64,000 nt of DNA, taken from Plicaturopsis crispa FD-325 SS-3 (taxonomy: Eukaryota; Basidiomycota; Agaricomycetes; Amylocorticiales; Amylocorticiaceae). Where the stretch lies: positions 1,092,692-1,156,691 of the forward strand of contig KN832559.1 of the NCBI GenBank assembly GCA_000827205.1, in the 5' to 3' direction. A program made the translations under genes and the position numbers. Positions 1 to 12,523 of the stretch are shown here, one piece after another (positions within the stretch are counted from its first letter, which is position 1; the number at the start of each line of letters is the position of its first letter). The notes beneath the pieces were generated by a model. It searched no databases. It was not told where the DNA came from and worked only from the letters and a program-made list of their open reading frames with translations.

Positions 1-1151
1 GTCGCGTCGCGAGTGCGCCGCGCTCTGAATCGGTCGCGTCGAGCGTCCTGCTTATATTTCTACCTATTTATCATGTCCTGTAGACACAAAGAAGTAACAC
101 TCCCTACCTCTGAACACACTGTTTCCTACAACTCCTTATGTTGGGCCAGGAACTGCAAGTCCAGCCTCGAAATCTAAAGTGCAGCATACTCAGCTGAGTC
201 GGAGTCTCGAGAATCAGCACATTTCAGCTCAAGACAGCTGCGATAGCACTGTGAGTCGACCGGTCTACCTAAAAGCTCAATTTGCGTGATTCTGAACAGC
301 TTCGTAGGCAGCAAATCGCACAGTAGTTGATGACATTTTGGACAAGATGGCACTAATTGTCGGGTCCGAGACCATTCAAGTTCAATCTGGGGATTGCGTC
401 TCAGTAGAAGCAGTACGTGTCTCACATATGGATTAAAATAGCTCGTTAGCACTCCCTACTACATTTTACAATACACGCAGTACATGATTTCTACGGTAGA
501 GAACGGTCAAAACATCGCGCAGTGCCTCCGAGTCGCGCTGCGCGACGCCAGCAAAAACTTTGCTGCTACGTTTGGAAATACTTGCATCCCGGTGCTAAGT
601 ACACCATACCACTAATATGGTCATTCTTTCAAAGGCTTAGTACGACCTGCGAGGCTGCGACAAGAAGGAAACAGATGGTGCCCGGCGCACGCGAAATGCA
701 CGCGAGAAGCCTCGTGGTCTCCCATACAAGGAAATGGCGGAGTTCGAAAAGGTCATGTACTCGTTCTCGACAAAGTCCTACCAGTCTCTATACGTGCTAT
801 TACCGCCAACACGCTATCCATATTGTCTCTTGCTATCCCCACCGCCGTTTCACTAAGCCGGTAATAGCTACGTATAGAGACTGGTTTCGAGTCTAAAGGA
901 TAACGAACCTTGCTATCATTAGGACATCTCTTCATCGGCGACGTTGCCTTCACACCGCCCGTTGAAATCACTAATTATGAGGACGTAGTCAAGTCAGATT
1001 TCATTCCCAAAGGCAGACGTGGGCTGTCGCAGATACAACGGGGATGAAAACACTAGTGCATAGAAGCATGAAAACTGAGTGTGTATGGTCAGTCAGACGT
1101 CGAGACCAAGGCAAAGATGAAGGACGAGGATAATGCCCACTCAAATATGTA
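1..1151. other. Intergenic stretch, no gene recognised
   Basis: Both strands were read. The open frames here are short, overlap each other and carry no recognisable domain. The right part holds the 3' flank of the SART1-like gene, which is transcribed leftwards and stops at 1152. A distal exon or UTR of a gene beyond the left edge cannot be excluded. Confidence 0.5.
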
Positions 1152-4072
1152 CTACCGCTTCTTCGGCGGAGGCGACCCATTTGCATCCTCGCCCGCCTTT
1201 CTCTTCGTTCCAAATCCGAACGCCACTTTCGTACGCTCACTTGGAACCGGCGTGCCGCCTTGTGAGGGGGAATCCATAGCAGATGAGATCCGCGAGAAGC
1301 CAGGCTTCATCGAGGGTGCAGGCGAACCCGACGGAGTCTCCATCGACAGGCCGGAAGGGCCTGGGCTGGCACTGTAGGATTGCGACTGCGGTGCTGGAAG
1401 GGTCATGAATCCGGTATCCATTGCCAGAGCCTGTGACGATTTAGCGGCGGCTTCGCTCTTCTTGCTCTTCTTCTTCTCCGTCTTGCCCTTCGTCAACGGC
1501 TGTGCATCAAGGAACTCCGATGCCTGAGGAACAGCACTGCAGATCCAAGTCAGCATCAGGGAAGACTGAGAACGAGAGGGAGAACTCACCCTTTGGTGCC
1601 GACAGAGAGGACGAAATGAGCCTGGCCTGCCTTCTCCTGCCGGATCTGGAACGCCCTGTTCATGCTGAGCGGCGTATCACCACTTGCCATCGCCTCCTGC
1701 TTTTTCTCCTCGGCGATCTTCTTCAGCCGTTTCTCCGTCTTCATCTTCCCGGAGCCCTTCCCGTGGAATTTATGCGACAGCGCCTTCCACGCCTCCTTCG
1801 GCGTCAACACCCGCCCGAACTCGTCGTAATACACGATATTCACATCCGGTTTGTAGTTCTTGAACGCCTCGAGGTTGTCGCGCGCCTCCTGCTGCTCGCG
1901 GAGCCTATTCTCGTACTCCCGCTGCGCCTGGTCTTTGTTCTGCCCGCGCGACTGCAGCCGTTCGATCTCGCGCTGGGCGACACGGCGGCGCTGGTCCACG
2001 AGCCAGAGATCCCGCTGCAGCTGCGTTTTCTCGCGGCTCTGCTGATCCGCAGCGGGTGCCGACAGGATGCCTTGCTGCCGAAGGATGTTGAGAGTCGAGG
2101 CCATGCCGGTGCTGAAGTTCTGCTCTGCGCTTGTTCCGCCTACGGCATCCTCGGTCGCGCCGGCTTTGCTTGCGGCGGCCTGTTCGGCCTCGGTCGACTT
2201 GATGGCATCCTCGATCATGTTGAGAATAGCCTCCTCGTCTTCCTCTTCCTTCACAGGCACTTCTCCTGCCTCCAGCTCTTCTACCGCCTCATCAGCCATC
2301 TTGACATCCTCTGGCGGTGACGGTTGTTTCGAGCTACTAGCTACGGGAGCCTCGACAGGTTCCTGTTTCACGGGGTTGTAGGCAATGGCGCGAACAAACT
2401 CGGACGTGTCGTCAAAGGTAAGACCAGATTGGTCTGCCGCGTCATCTTCATCGTCCTCAATCTTGATGACCTCCTGGGCCTCCGCCTCCGCCGCTCTTGC
2501 ACGCTCCTCAGCAACTGTGCGCGAGTCCATGTATTGGTCTGGGTACAGATAGCGTGAATAATTAAGACTTACTTTTCTTCGCGACGTCCTCAGGCGACAA
2601 TTTCTTGGACTTGTGAATCTTTGCTCTTCGTGAGCGAGCCAGGGCCGCCTGGAGCTCGTCGTCGTCTACGAAGTTGGTGTCCAGATTCCGTTCCCGAGGG
2701 ACAATGGGTTTCTCGTCCACCTGCATTTGATCATCACCGTCTGCACCACCGAGCTCGACTTCAGCAGCGGCCCGACGAGATGGCCGCTTCTTCTTGGTCT
2801 AGGAAAGCGCGTCAGATATTGACCACAGACGCCGATATGGATCTACCAACCTTCGGTTTCTTGAAACCAACGTCTCCCTCTTTCAGATAATCAGCCGTTT
2901 CTAGGTTTTCTGCATGATAGCGTTAGTATTTCCATACGATTCCATGAGATGACACCACGTACTAGCGTAGTCTATAGACAAAAGCGACTTGTTTACGGAT
3001 GCAGCACCTTCCTGGGCCTTCGCCTGCTTAATTGCTTTTGCGGATACGATTGAACTACCCAGTCGGAAACCCTAAATCGTCCGTTAATGATTGTCGGGGT
3101 AGATATTGCTTGAAATATTTACCGTTTCCCGTGTGCCCTCGATATCTTCATCGTATTTGGAAAGTACAGCGCGCTTGAGACCCTCATTGCCGGGCGTAAA
3201 CTCTTCATCGTCGTAGCCGGTGTAATCACGCTTCTTGATCTTCAAGTCATTATTTTTCTTTGTCTTTTCGTCTTCGGCCATTTCAACGTTCTGTAGCTCG
3301 TCCTCTGCATAGTAAGTCAGCTCTAGTCACACGCCCACTGAATGCAAACGGCTGACCTTCGTTGTCGAGGATGCGGCTATCTTTCAAGGTGAGTATGCGC
3401 GCGTCGCCTTCGTCCATCTCTTCGAAGTCATGGCTAACCTTCAGCCCAGTGAGGTCCCCTAAGAAAAGAGCATTTAGCACTTCATGTATGCTACCTAGTG
3501 AAAAAGAAGGCGCACGTTCTGTATACTCCTCTTCGATGGCTTTGTCCATGCTCTCCTGCTCCTCCTGCCTCTTCCGCGCGAGCTCCTTCTCCCGCTTCTT
3601 TGCTTTCTTGATCCACTTGAGCGTGTCCTCTGCATCTCCGTCGGCGTCACCGAGGGTTTTGCCTTTGAGCGAGGCATTGAGCTCTCGCTTATTTCTCACC
3701 CTAGATAAGCAGACGCATGTACGTGAGAAATGCCATCTTCACGCAGGCCTGAACATGCCAGACAAAGGAGATAGAAGTGACTGTAATGGCGAATGCGAGG
3801 GAATGTACTCACTTGGCTATGCGGTCGGCGATCTTTCTACAACGAGCGCAAAGCAAAACAAGTCAGCAGGGAGATGGGACGGTGAGCAATGCACGGGGAC
3901 TTTACTTTGACTCGCGTTCCTTTGCCTCGCGCTCGCGCTGCTTTGCATAGTTGCCTTCGGCCTCCTTGTCCTTGTCGTCGGACGGGGAAGTGTCTTCGGA
4001 AAGAGGTTTGAGACCCAGCGAGATACGGATCTTGTTGGTCTCCTCCAAGCTGATACTTTCTTCCAAAGACAT
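1152..4072 (-). CDS. SART1/Snu66-like U4/U6.U5 tri-snRNP component
   Basis: Probable nuclear pre-mRNA splicing factor of the SART-1 family, which joins the U4/U6.U5 tri-snRNP and helps form the activated spliceosome. The N-terminus from the ATG at 4072 (MSLEESISLEETNKIRISLG) is the family signature: an acidic leader followed by IRxxLGLKPL. Highly charged Lys/Glu-rich helical segments follow (3283-3699 and 1586-2530). The middle contains GLTFDDTSEFVRAI, another family block, and the C-terminus reads KVAFGFGTKRKA before a basic tail and the stop at 1152. The gene is broken by several short introns; one is visible after the Gly of SVGTKG, with donor near 1588 and the exon resuming near 1533. Length is roughly 700 aa. 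It is divergent from the oxidoreductase at 5051. Some internal exon borders between 2530 and 3290 were not resolved. Confidence 0.85.
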
Positions 4073-5050
4073 AGCGGCGAAGATAGAGTGGAAGAGAAAG
4101 ACGCAGACTTGGCAGTCACCGTTCACGAGCAAGGCGCACAAATGAGCAACGACTCCGGGTCCGACAAGCTCACCTGGTACCAGCGAACCGGCTCAGTTCT
4201 CGCCCTGAGTTGGGCCGCGGGCGAGCGCCGCGTCCATTTACCACTTTGTCTCCTACTCTCACTGGCACTTGGCTCCCACTTGTTTTTCTCAAGTCTGCTT
4301 ATTTCTAGTGGTGGTCGCTCTAAGCAGCACGCAACCTAGCTCTGCATCCATCAATACAGGATCTGCCTGTGACAATGACACGCAAGCTAAAGCATCAATA
4401 TACACTACGAGGCTGGCGGAGCCACTAGGCTCATACAGGTCCTGCATACAAGCAACGTCTTCGAGCGCGATCGAAGTCGATGGGCAACGCGACTGCCTGG
4501 TCCTTTCCCATGTGGACGCCAATGGGAGCCAGCAGCAAGACGCAAGCGTACGTCTACTTTGAGATTTCGATGTATCCAATGCATCCAGAATGCTCTGGCT
4601 AATTGGCGCCGCATACATATCGTTCTGAGGGGAGTAACCTGCTTCAATCTGTCTTGCACGAATCCGTAGCGTGGGGTGTGATAATGCTTGCCTGCCCACT
4701 TGGCAACTCCCACCATCGACCGACCTTTTGTTGACGGACGCACATACACCTAGCATACACCCTTTTCTCATCCATATGCGCCAGTCTGCCTGGTTAACCG
4801 CTGGTATCTTTCATCGTGGCTTGTCCTTACTTTCCTCCTTTCAATGCACTTGATTATTCCCGCGAAATGCAAAGGCCGGCAGCGGTCCCTTCGATAAGAT
4901 TTTAGTGAATCCATCAAATCAAAAGTCGCGTCAAGCAAACCTCCGACGCGCCCTTCCCCGCACCGGGAATCCAATAGCCGGTTCCTGCCTGTTCCTCCTC
5001 CGCACTTTTATAAAGTCTTATACTAAACGCCCGGTCGCTGCACGACCGCA
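4073..5050. promoter_or_regulatory. Divergent intergenic region between SART1-like gene and oxidoreductase
   Basis: About 980 bp separates the two outward-facing start codons. A 160-codon minus-strand frame at 4289-4771 has no recognisable domain and is not called. The region should hold both 5' UTRs and promoters. A TATA-like ttttataaag occurs near 5006-5015, upstream of the oxidoreductase start. Confidence 0.4.
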
Positions 5051-6205
5051 ATGTCCCCCTCCAACTTTACGCGAATCGTGCTCAACAGCCGCCCAGTCGA
5101 GAACATCGAGCCAGACACCTTCAGAAAAGAGGTCGTGCCATTCAATCTCAAGCCGGGCAATGGGCAGGTCCTTGTCCAGGTCACTTGGCTATCGCTGGAC
5201 CCCGCAATGCGCGGCTGGCTCAGAGACGCGCGCAGCTACCTGCCGCCGGTGCAGATTGGGGAGGTCATGCGAGCCGGTGGGCTAGGCGTTATTTTGGAAG
5301 CGGGCCCTGGGAGTAAGTACAAGCCTGGACAGATTGTGCATGGGATATTCGGTCAGTCAATGTCTATCGCACGGTTATAACGCACGCGTTTATCGTTCCG
5401 GGACAGGGTGGACGGAGTATGTCGTCGTGCCCGATAAGGCTCTCGACCTCATAGTGTGAGCTGCACCAGCGCAATCCGCGAATTCGCTCTGATTATATCG
5501 CGTAGACCGCCCAAGGGTGCCGAACCGCTCGACTTCTTAAATACCCTAGGCTCGCCTGGTAAGTAAACACAGTGCTCTCTAATGCTTCAATGCTAACCAG
5601 CACGCAGGTTTGACCGCGTATTTTGTCCGTAGGCATTCTGTATTCTAGGCTGTCTCATTCTAACACGCGCACAGGGTCTCAAAGACGTCGGCCAACTAAA
5701 ACCCGGGGAGACGCTTTTCGTCTCCGGGGCCGCCGGTGCAGTCGGCTCCCTCGTATGCCAACTCGGCAAAAAGGCTGGCGCCAAGGTCATCGCGATCGCC
5801 GGCAGCGAGGAGAAGGTCGAGTGGCTCGAGAAGGACATCGGCGTCGACAAGGCGCTGAACTACAAGTCCCCGACATTCCACAGCGATGTCAAGAAGCAGG
5901 GCTACTTGGACGTGTATTTCGATAACGTTGGTGGAGATATGCTGAACTTCATGTTGACGCGGCTGAAGAAGAACGCGCGGATCGTTTTCTGCGGTATGAC
6001 TATATGATGTCCCATCTTAGAGACGAAGTGACTGATAATTTGCACAGGCGCTATTTCGGAATACAGTTGGTGTCCCTTCATCTTGCGCAGGTGTAACTGA
6101 AGCTGAACGACAACGCGATGCAGATGCCTCCCAGCCCAAGGGCCTAACATCGTACATGAACCTAATCTCACAACGAGCGAAACTCCAAGGCTTCATCGTG
6201 TACGC

Positions 6206-6248
<43 letters not shown>

Positions 6249-6526
6249 GTCCTTACCGATCGCTAAACCTCCGTAGATTTGATTACGCGGACCAATACCA
6301 GGCCGCACGGGAGGACATGGCGAAATGGCTCGGCGACGGCTCCGTAAAGCGCAAATTCCACATCGTGGAGGGCTTGGAGCAGGCGCCCAAGGCGCTGCCG
6401 ATGCTTTTCACTGGCGGGAACACAGGGAAACTGTAAGCACCGTCTGTTGGCTGTCGGAGCAGGTGTATTGATGTCTTGGACAGGGTCGTCAAAGTCTCAG
6501 ATGGGCCGGCGAAGGCGAACCTTTGA
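5051..6526 (+). CDS. MDR-family NADP-dependent oxidoreductase (alkenal/enone reductase-like)
   Basis: Likely cytosolic, zinc-independent medium-chain dehydrogenase/reductase that reduces the C=C bond of alpha,beta-unsaturated carbonyls with NADPH (prostaglandin reductase / 2-alkenal reductase group). The catalytic GroES-like half starts at the ATG at 5051 and includes the family block LSLDPAMRGWLRDARSYLPP. The nucleotide-binding Rossmann motif is SGAAGAVGSLVCQLGKK, followed by AKVIAIAGSEEKVEWL and by DVYFDNVGGDMLN, all typical of this family. The last exon ends KVVKVSDGPAKANL and stops at 6524-6526. About six short introns are inferred. The one at about 6200-6276 has donor gtacgc and acceptor cgtag, joins GFIV to FDYADQY and contains a CT microsatellite. 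No catalytic-zinc cysteine pattern is visible. The exact substrate cannot be told from sequence. Confidence 0.88.
6208..6246. repeat. (CT)n microsatellite in an intron
   Basis: An uninterrupted CT dinucleotide tract of about 39 bp lies inside the penultimate intron of the oxidoreductase gene, between donor and branch region. It extends the polypyrimidine character of the intron and is likely length-polymorphic. Confidence 0.95.
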
Positions 6527-7092
6527 GTTGTAGGGTATGACATATGTACGATGGACAAAATAATCTAGGTTAATTATCGCACTCCTACTTTCGGGGCGGA
6601 CATCACGAAGAACCTGTATTCGCTTCGCTCCCAGAATCGCCGGGTGATACACTGTCAACCTCGTCCTTGGCCTGGGCAAACCCATCATACTTTTGATCCA
6701 GTGGTGGACAAGGTATGTGCTTTACTCCCGTCCTCAGGAATAGCACTATTCACGGGCTTCTGATACCAGGACGCAGGCATCTACCTGTACGTCACTTGAA
6801 AATTGAAGATTGTTTCTTGCAGTTTTCCTCACTGGCTCGTACAAATTGGGGTCTATGAATGACCGCGAATCGCATTCCATCAATGTTGGTACGCTAGTAA
6901 AGTAACATCATCAACCTCATCCTTCCGAGCTTACGCCCTTTCCTAATATACAGCGACAAAAATCGCAAAACAAGACATTGGAACACCGTGTAGCTCTCCC
7001 GAGTTCCGAGTGTAGACAATCAAAATCAGACATCTAGGGCAATGCAGCGTGTCAGTAAGTGGTCTTCGAGCACGATGTGATAAAAGGGCAAG
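6527..7092. other. Convergent intergenic region
   Basis: About 570 bp lies between the stops of the oxidoreductase (+) and the aquaporin (-). It should contain both 3' UTRs. No further gene was seen. A small 3' exon of the aquaporin past 7093 is possible, because TCTAgtcagt could be read as a splice donor. Confidence 0.5.
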
Positions 7093-8594
7093 CTACTGAC
7101 TAGATTTGCTCTCGCTGGCGCGCTCAAACTGGTCTACGCGCGCCTTGTCGTCAAGGTCGTTGAACGTCGGCAGGTTGAGCTTGTCGGTGACGCCGCGCGC
7201 TTTCAGGTGGTGCGCGTGCCCCCACATGAAATCGACATGCGGCGCAGGGAGGACTATCCCACCATGTCAACAACAATCATACAACAGGGGAGAGGAAAGC
7301 CAACGCACCTCGGGACGAATCCGACAAGAATATCTCGTATAGCGTGGCCCCGAACAGCTGCGCGGGGATGTTCGTTAACGCTGTGAGGGCAGCGTACGTG
7401 CCCCCGCTAGCTTTCATGCCGTAGATGGACATCGCGGCAAACCGGCCACCGAGGTCGCGCGCAGTGTTCGCAGCAACTGCATCAAGGGGCCGTCAGTCTC
7501 AAAATGCGAGGCCACCCAAAGTACAAGGACAACTGACTTCCGACGGGGGAGAATCCCCAAATGGCGACAGCGTATGCGAAGCTGATGAGCCAGGGCGCAG
7601 CAGCGGGCGGCGAGAAGAAGTTTGTGCTGTCGAGGCACGCCCAGATGGTCATCCCGATGAACGTGTCCTGGAAAGGGAAGCAACGGGAGAAGCGTGAGCT
7701 ATGGCCGCATGGGGGAATGCGAACGCGACTTACGACTACGAACTCGTTGAGGAGGACGCGGGCGAGGTTCGTGCCCGGGGCCACGTACAGGGCAAGGATT
7801 CCGCCCGTTCCCTCGGCGGTGAATTGGACTGCCTCCAGCGTGCCCTTGGCTGTGAGGACGGCTTCTGCGGCCTGCAGCATCGCGGTGCGTGGGTAAGCAT
7901 TCTTAGAGATCCATGATGCTACTCACGACAATCTGGTCTTTCCACTGAGCATAGACGAGCAGACACGCGATGTAGCCGCCAAAGATTTGAGCAATGATGT
8001 ATCTAAGCAACGAGCAAATGTGGAGTCAGCGTCAGTGTTTCTTATCTGTGGAGACGTTCACTGACCGTAGACCCTTGAGTGGAGGGAATCCTTTGTAGAG
8101 AACGAACGATATTGTCACGCATGGGTTGAAGTGGCCACTAGACGTCGCCGCGCAAACCACGATCGCAAGCAAGATGCCGAACGCGTATGCAAACCCAATT
8201 TGCAGGATCGCTGTGTGCAATCATGGTAAGGTGATGGGCCGTAGAAAGAAGTGTAAGTTGCGTACAGCTAACGCCCTCCAACCCCAGGATGTTTCCAACG
8301 ACGTATCCTGCAGTAGATCCCACACCTGCGTTCAATCGGCCAATCAGACAAGGTTCGCTCAAATAGCTGAGCGTCTACTCACCGGCATACGTGTAGAAGA
8401 ATACCCCGAGCTAGACGACTGGGAATGAGCGACGAGCACAAGAACTGCGGGAGACGACTGCGACGTACTGCCTCGGCAAACAACTCCACTACCCAGTGGA
8501 GACTCGTATGCCTGTGCTTCTCCCATACCTCCAGCCAGCGCGGTCGCGGGACGACTTCACGCTTGTACACCGTAGGACCAACAGCGACGACCAT
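7093..8594 (-). CDS. Aquaporin / MIP-family channel with variant NPA boxes
   Basis: Membrane channel of the major intrinsic protein family for water or small neutral solutes. From the ATG at 8594 the spliced product reads: N-terminal tail, then helix 1 (LGVFFYTYAGVGSTAGYVVG), helix 2 (GFAYAFGILLAIVVCAATSS), the first half-helix GHFNPCVT, helix 3 (YIIAQIFGGYIACLLVYAQW), helix 4 (GTGGILALYVAPG...), helix 5 (PWLISFAYAVAIWGFSPVG), the second half-helix NTARDLGGR and helix 6 (AALTALTNIPAQLFGATLYE). A cytosolic tail ends at the stop at 7093. The two pore boxes are NPC and NTA instead of NPA and NPA. The gene has about eight short introns with GT-AG ends and a total of about 330 aa. Transport selectivity cannot be assigned. 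Confidence 0.85.
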
Positions 8595-11500
8595 TTTGCG
8601 AGACGACTAGTACGACGCGGTGGTAGAGAGAGAGAACAAGAGGAGGCCTGTGCGTGGATAACCTTCCTCGGGAACTCGGTCTTGAAATATGGAAAACGGG
8701 GAACGGGGAAAACGGGAAACCGCTGGACTAATCGGGCCGTTTTATGGGGCGAACAAGAACTGCAGAGGCTTTCCAGGAACGGGTGGCTTTTTCGCACCTG
8801 CGTTAATGCCTGCCTGGCGGTGCCAATGTCAAGTTCTTTCGTGGCGTCAGGACCTGCGTCGCGCTTGCATCCGATCTGCCCTGCTGACCTCCGTTCCCCG
8901 CATTGTGCTGCCACATACCCCGCATTTTTTTCTCCATAAATTACGATCAATCAAAAACTTGAGATTAGGAGTTCGTGATCGTCCGTGGCAACTGATCCAT
9001 CGTTCCCGGGTGCACTTCCGCTGCTGCGAGGCCTGAGCTAAAGAGCCAAAATATGACTCGTTTCACTGGCCAGCGTCCGGTTGTACGTAGCATTTCTCCT
9101 ACGAGCGTCGCAGTAAGTACGTTGTCCAACAGATAAGACACGAAGTCGAACCTTACACTCGGAGTCGACACGACGCGTGCTATCGGTGATCGAAGTAGGG
9201 GCGATCGCTCTGGAAGTCTCCTGACTCCCTTTCTTAGATCAAGTTCCGCCTGACCACGGACAAGGCGCCCTTCGCAGAGCCCCAAGACATGCTCAGCTGA
9301 TACGTCCAAATCGCGCGAGGAGGTCCTCACCAGCTCCATGTCATATTATTCAGACAGAAAAATGGCAGATGGCGGCCAGCGTGCTTACCTCGTACCCCAT
9401 CGGTCGCATATACGCATGATCAGCTGGGCAGGCACGCTTGTTCTTGGGCTGCGCAGGAGGTACGACATCCGTCGGCGAGTGGTATCAATGGCATTGTCAT
9501 ACGGCCGTTAGCGCGGTGTCATAGACTGAAGCCACAATAACATTCGCGCGAGCCAAGCGCAAGCCTGTCAAAACCCCGTAGGACCGGGCGTAACACGGAC
9601 ACGGACATGGGCCAATGAGAGAGGGCTCGTGCACAAGCTCTGCGATGAAGGATGCACTCGTGTATGACACCGGGCAGGGACGATCTTCATTTTTACCAGC
9701 CAGTCGGCGGCTGCGACTCGTAAGTAAGGCAGTGCAAGCGCAGGACGGTGCAGCGATGCACTTTGAGGCGCGATAGCACATACGATCGCGGATTCGCAAG
9801 GGAAGCTCGAGCAGGGGGTAAGTACTCGGAGGCAAGCTTGTATTTATGCAATGTAGAAGAGCCCCGGGCATGCCATGTCGGGCATGGATCCACGGAATAT
9901 GCGCTGACAGAGACAGAGCGCATTGAAACAGTTTCCGGCCCCGGACTCCCCGATGGCCTTGCTCCTCTGTCCGTGCTGGGCCTCTGCTGGTGTCCTGCTA
10001 GCGACGTATTATTAGCGATACGCCGGAGGTGCATAGGCAGACATGTGCGCATCGATGGTATAGCTTTCACTCGGAAAGAACTTGGAAAGGTTAAAACTGT
10101 ATCTTGACATTCGAAGGGAGAGCAACGAGATGCGCTGATATCAATCTATAGCAAGGATCTAAGTAAGTAGCGGGTCGGTGAGACGCATCATGCCCGACAG
10201 AGCAATATGAAAACGCACCACGGTGGCGGTTCGCTCGTACTTGAACGCGTCTTTCTTGACGCGTCGGAACTACGGTCGTATGTGCATGCGTTCGGTCGCC
10301 GATCTGCACTTGTCCACGACCTTTGCTTCGCCTCACGAAGCCGCATTCATAGGCTTTCGGAAAACCTGCAGGTACGGAAAGTGGCCGCGAAAACCGGGTT
10401 GCACTGGAAGCTGCAGATATATGGATGAGCATCGCTGGGGGGGATAATTTTGGAAGCGTTTGGTAGATAGAAGCAAGGCATGCACATACATTCCCGTCGT
10501 CGCGGACTCGTCGATGGTTACGCTGGCATGGATCCGGAAAGTCCAATGGAGATGCGCGTTCGAGAGCACATCGGAAGAGAGCAGAGCATTGACCGCCAAC
10601 GGACGACGGATGGCTTATCACTGCATGTTGCAATCTAGTAGAAAGGGTACCAGTGACTACTCAGGTAGAGGTACTTTGTTAGGAGGATGGTGCAAGGCTT
10701 CAAGAGATCTTGTATGAATTCAAACTCAGACCTAATCAAGTCACGAAGTCATTACAACTCGATTGTAAACCCGGACCGTTGTGGCACCTCCTCCTAGCTC
10801 CCATAACCTCTACATCCTTACTCGAACCTGACTAGTCCTGACTCAAGACCCTTCGGCTTTCCATCATGCAGAATTGGCTGCGTGGCGTCTGTTCTGAACG
10901 GCTGCCTACATCCACTGGCAAGTTATCCTGCGGCGCAAGCATTCGCAAGCACCAAGCAAACTCTTGAGTCTGACGACTGGAGGCTCGGACCCTGGCTCGG
11001 GCACAATGGATTGCACGTCTCCTTCGACCGGGAGTACCAAAGGAATGGTGTGATTTTGCGGTGCCCTTCACTTCATTCGTATTTACTGACATGCAATGAG
11101 CATAGGCTCTACTGGACGTTCTTCTCCAAATCTACTGTCCGACTCGCGCTCAGAGATTCAGCGAGATTATCTGGACTACGAGATCACTCGGCACCGAAAA
11201 ATCTTCGTGCACCATGCCAAAATTCCCAGTATGTCCTCCACAATTACGGAAGATGGCGTCGGGCTCGTCGTCCTCTGTTTTGCAAGCTCATTTGACGGTT
11301 AGCAAGATTGTTGTCAACGCGGCTCCGCGGTACCTCACGCCATTGTTGCCCGTATATGCATCCCACGGTCAATTGCTGTGGACTTTCAGAGGGTAAGCTG
11401 ACTCAAAGATCGCAGCTCTTGGTTATCGAACGGCTAAAAACGCCAGGGTTGATGCGTCTGCCTAAGTACATAAAGACCATCTCATTTCCTGTAGTGAGTG

Positions 11501-12523
11501 CTCATTTCTGATTCTTGCGTTTCTCATCTGATCGCATAGCGTGACGCATCCATTTGCAGCTATTTCCTTCCCGTGTAACTTTCAATGAAATCCTGCAGGT
11601 CACTGTACCCTTTGCTCGCTACCGTTCTGCCTCGGCCCTCCTTGCATGGCAGCCCCTTCCTTTCCCATGGTCGGACGATGATCGGTCATCACTCGTGCAC
11701 TGTGTTGCGGCAGACGAGAAACCGCATCTCCGCAAATCGGACAGGCTAAGCAAGGGACTGCGACGGGTACTTCTGTTCGTGAGTCTGTCTCTAGGTCATC
11801 GCATCTGCTGAGATGATGGCTTCACAATTGGATCAAACGATGCTACCGGTTCTTGCCCAGGTTGATACAGATAAGTATCACGATACCGAGTCTCAGCACG
11901 TTGGATTGCTCCTCCGAAGGCCCGAGCACTGCAACGAATTCTCCCACTAGTACTCGTCATATGTACCGCTGTGTACGGTACGGAAGCAAGGACTCTTTGC
12001 AGCACGTTTCAAGACCCCGAACGCAGCATAGACTATGTACACGCCTTTGCCTCGCCTGTACTGCGACGTTATTGCGTATGACGCGGCCCACTGCTATCGA
12101 TTGTAACTTGTCGTGCTCTGAATATGCCATACGATAGCGTTCTTGTGTATAAGATGGAATAATAAAAAAGTTGCAGCAGCTCGAGAACGGAAGCAAACAA
12201 AAGCGGTGGCTGGGGTCCAGCAAGAGTGAGAACGACCCCGAATAGATTTGAGCAACCGTCGACAACAGTTTCCCCTTCGCCTGGCTCTGCCTTTACCAAC
12301 GTTCAACGCTACACTCTCCTTCTCCTACCGCTGCTAAGCCAGCTCGTCGTCGGCAGACTCTCAGTTTCTTTGCTTTCTCAAGAGAGCAGGTTCAAGCTGT
12401 CTTCCTATCTTTACACCGACACTACTCTGTAGTCGCGTCCTTCAAACCCGCTATCTGGAAATTCAACTCTTCCTCCAGCTTGTCTTTTTCTCTTTTCTCT
12501 TCTTCCTGCGCTAGGAATTTCCG
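8595..12523. other. 3.9-kb gene-poor stretch
   Basis: No open frame here translates to a domain I recognise. Frames are short and stop-dense on both strands, in contrast to the tightly packed genes around it. The last 250 bp before 12524 are pyrimidine-rich and are probably promoter and 5' UTR of the Pbp1-like gene. The rest could be non-coding RNA, decayed transposon DNA, or a gene too fragmented to see by eye. Confidence 0.45.

Noticed and set aside
1502-2320. 272-codon plus-strand ORF opposite the SART1-like gene
   Set aside because: Antisense shadow of a Glu/Lys-rich coding exon; its Leu/Arg-rich product has no domain.
4289-4771. 160-codon minus-strand ORF between SART1 and the oxidoreductase
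   Set aside because: No domain, no conserved-looking composition, and it occupies a divergent promoter region.
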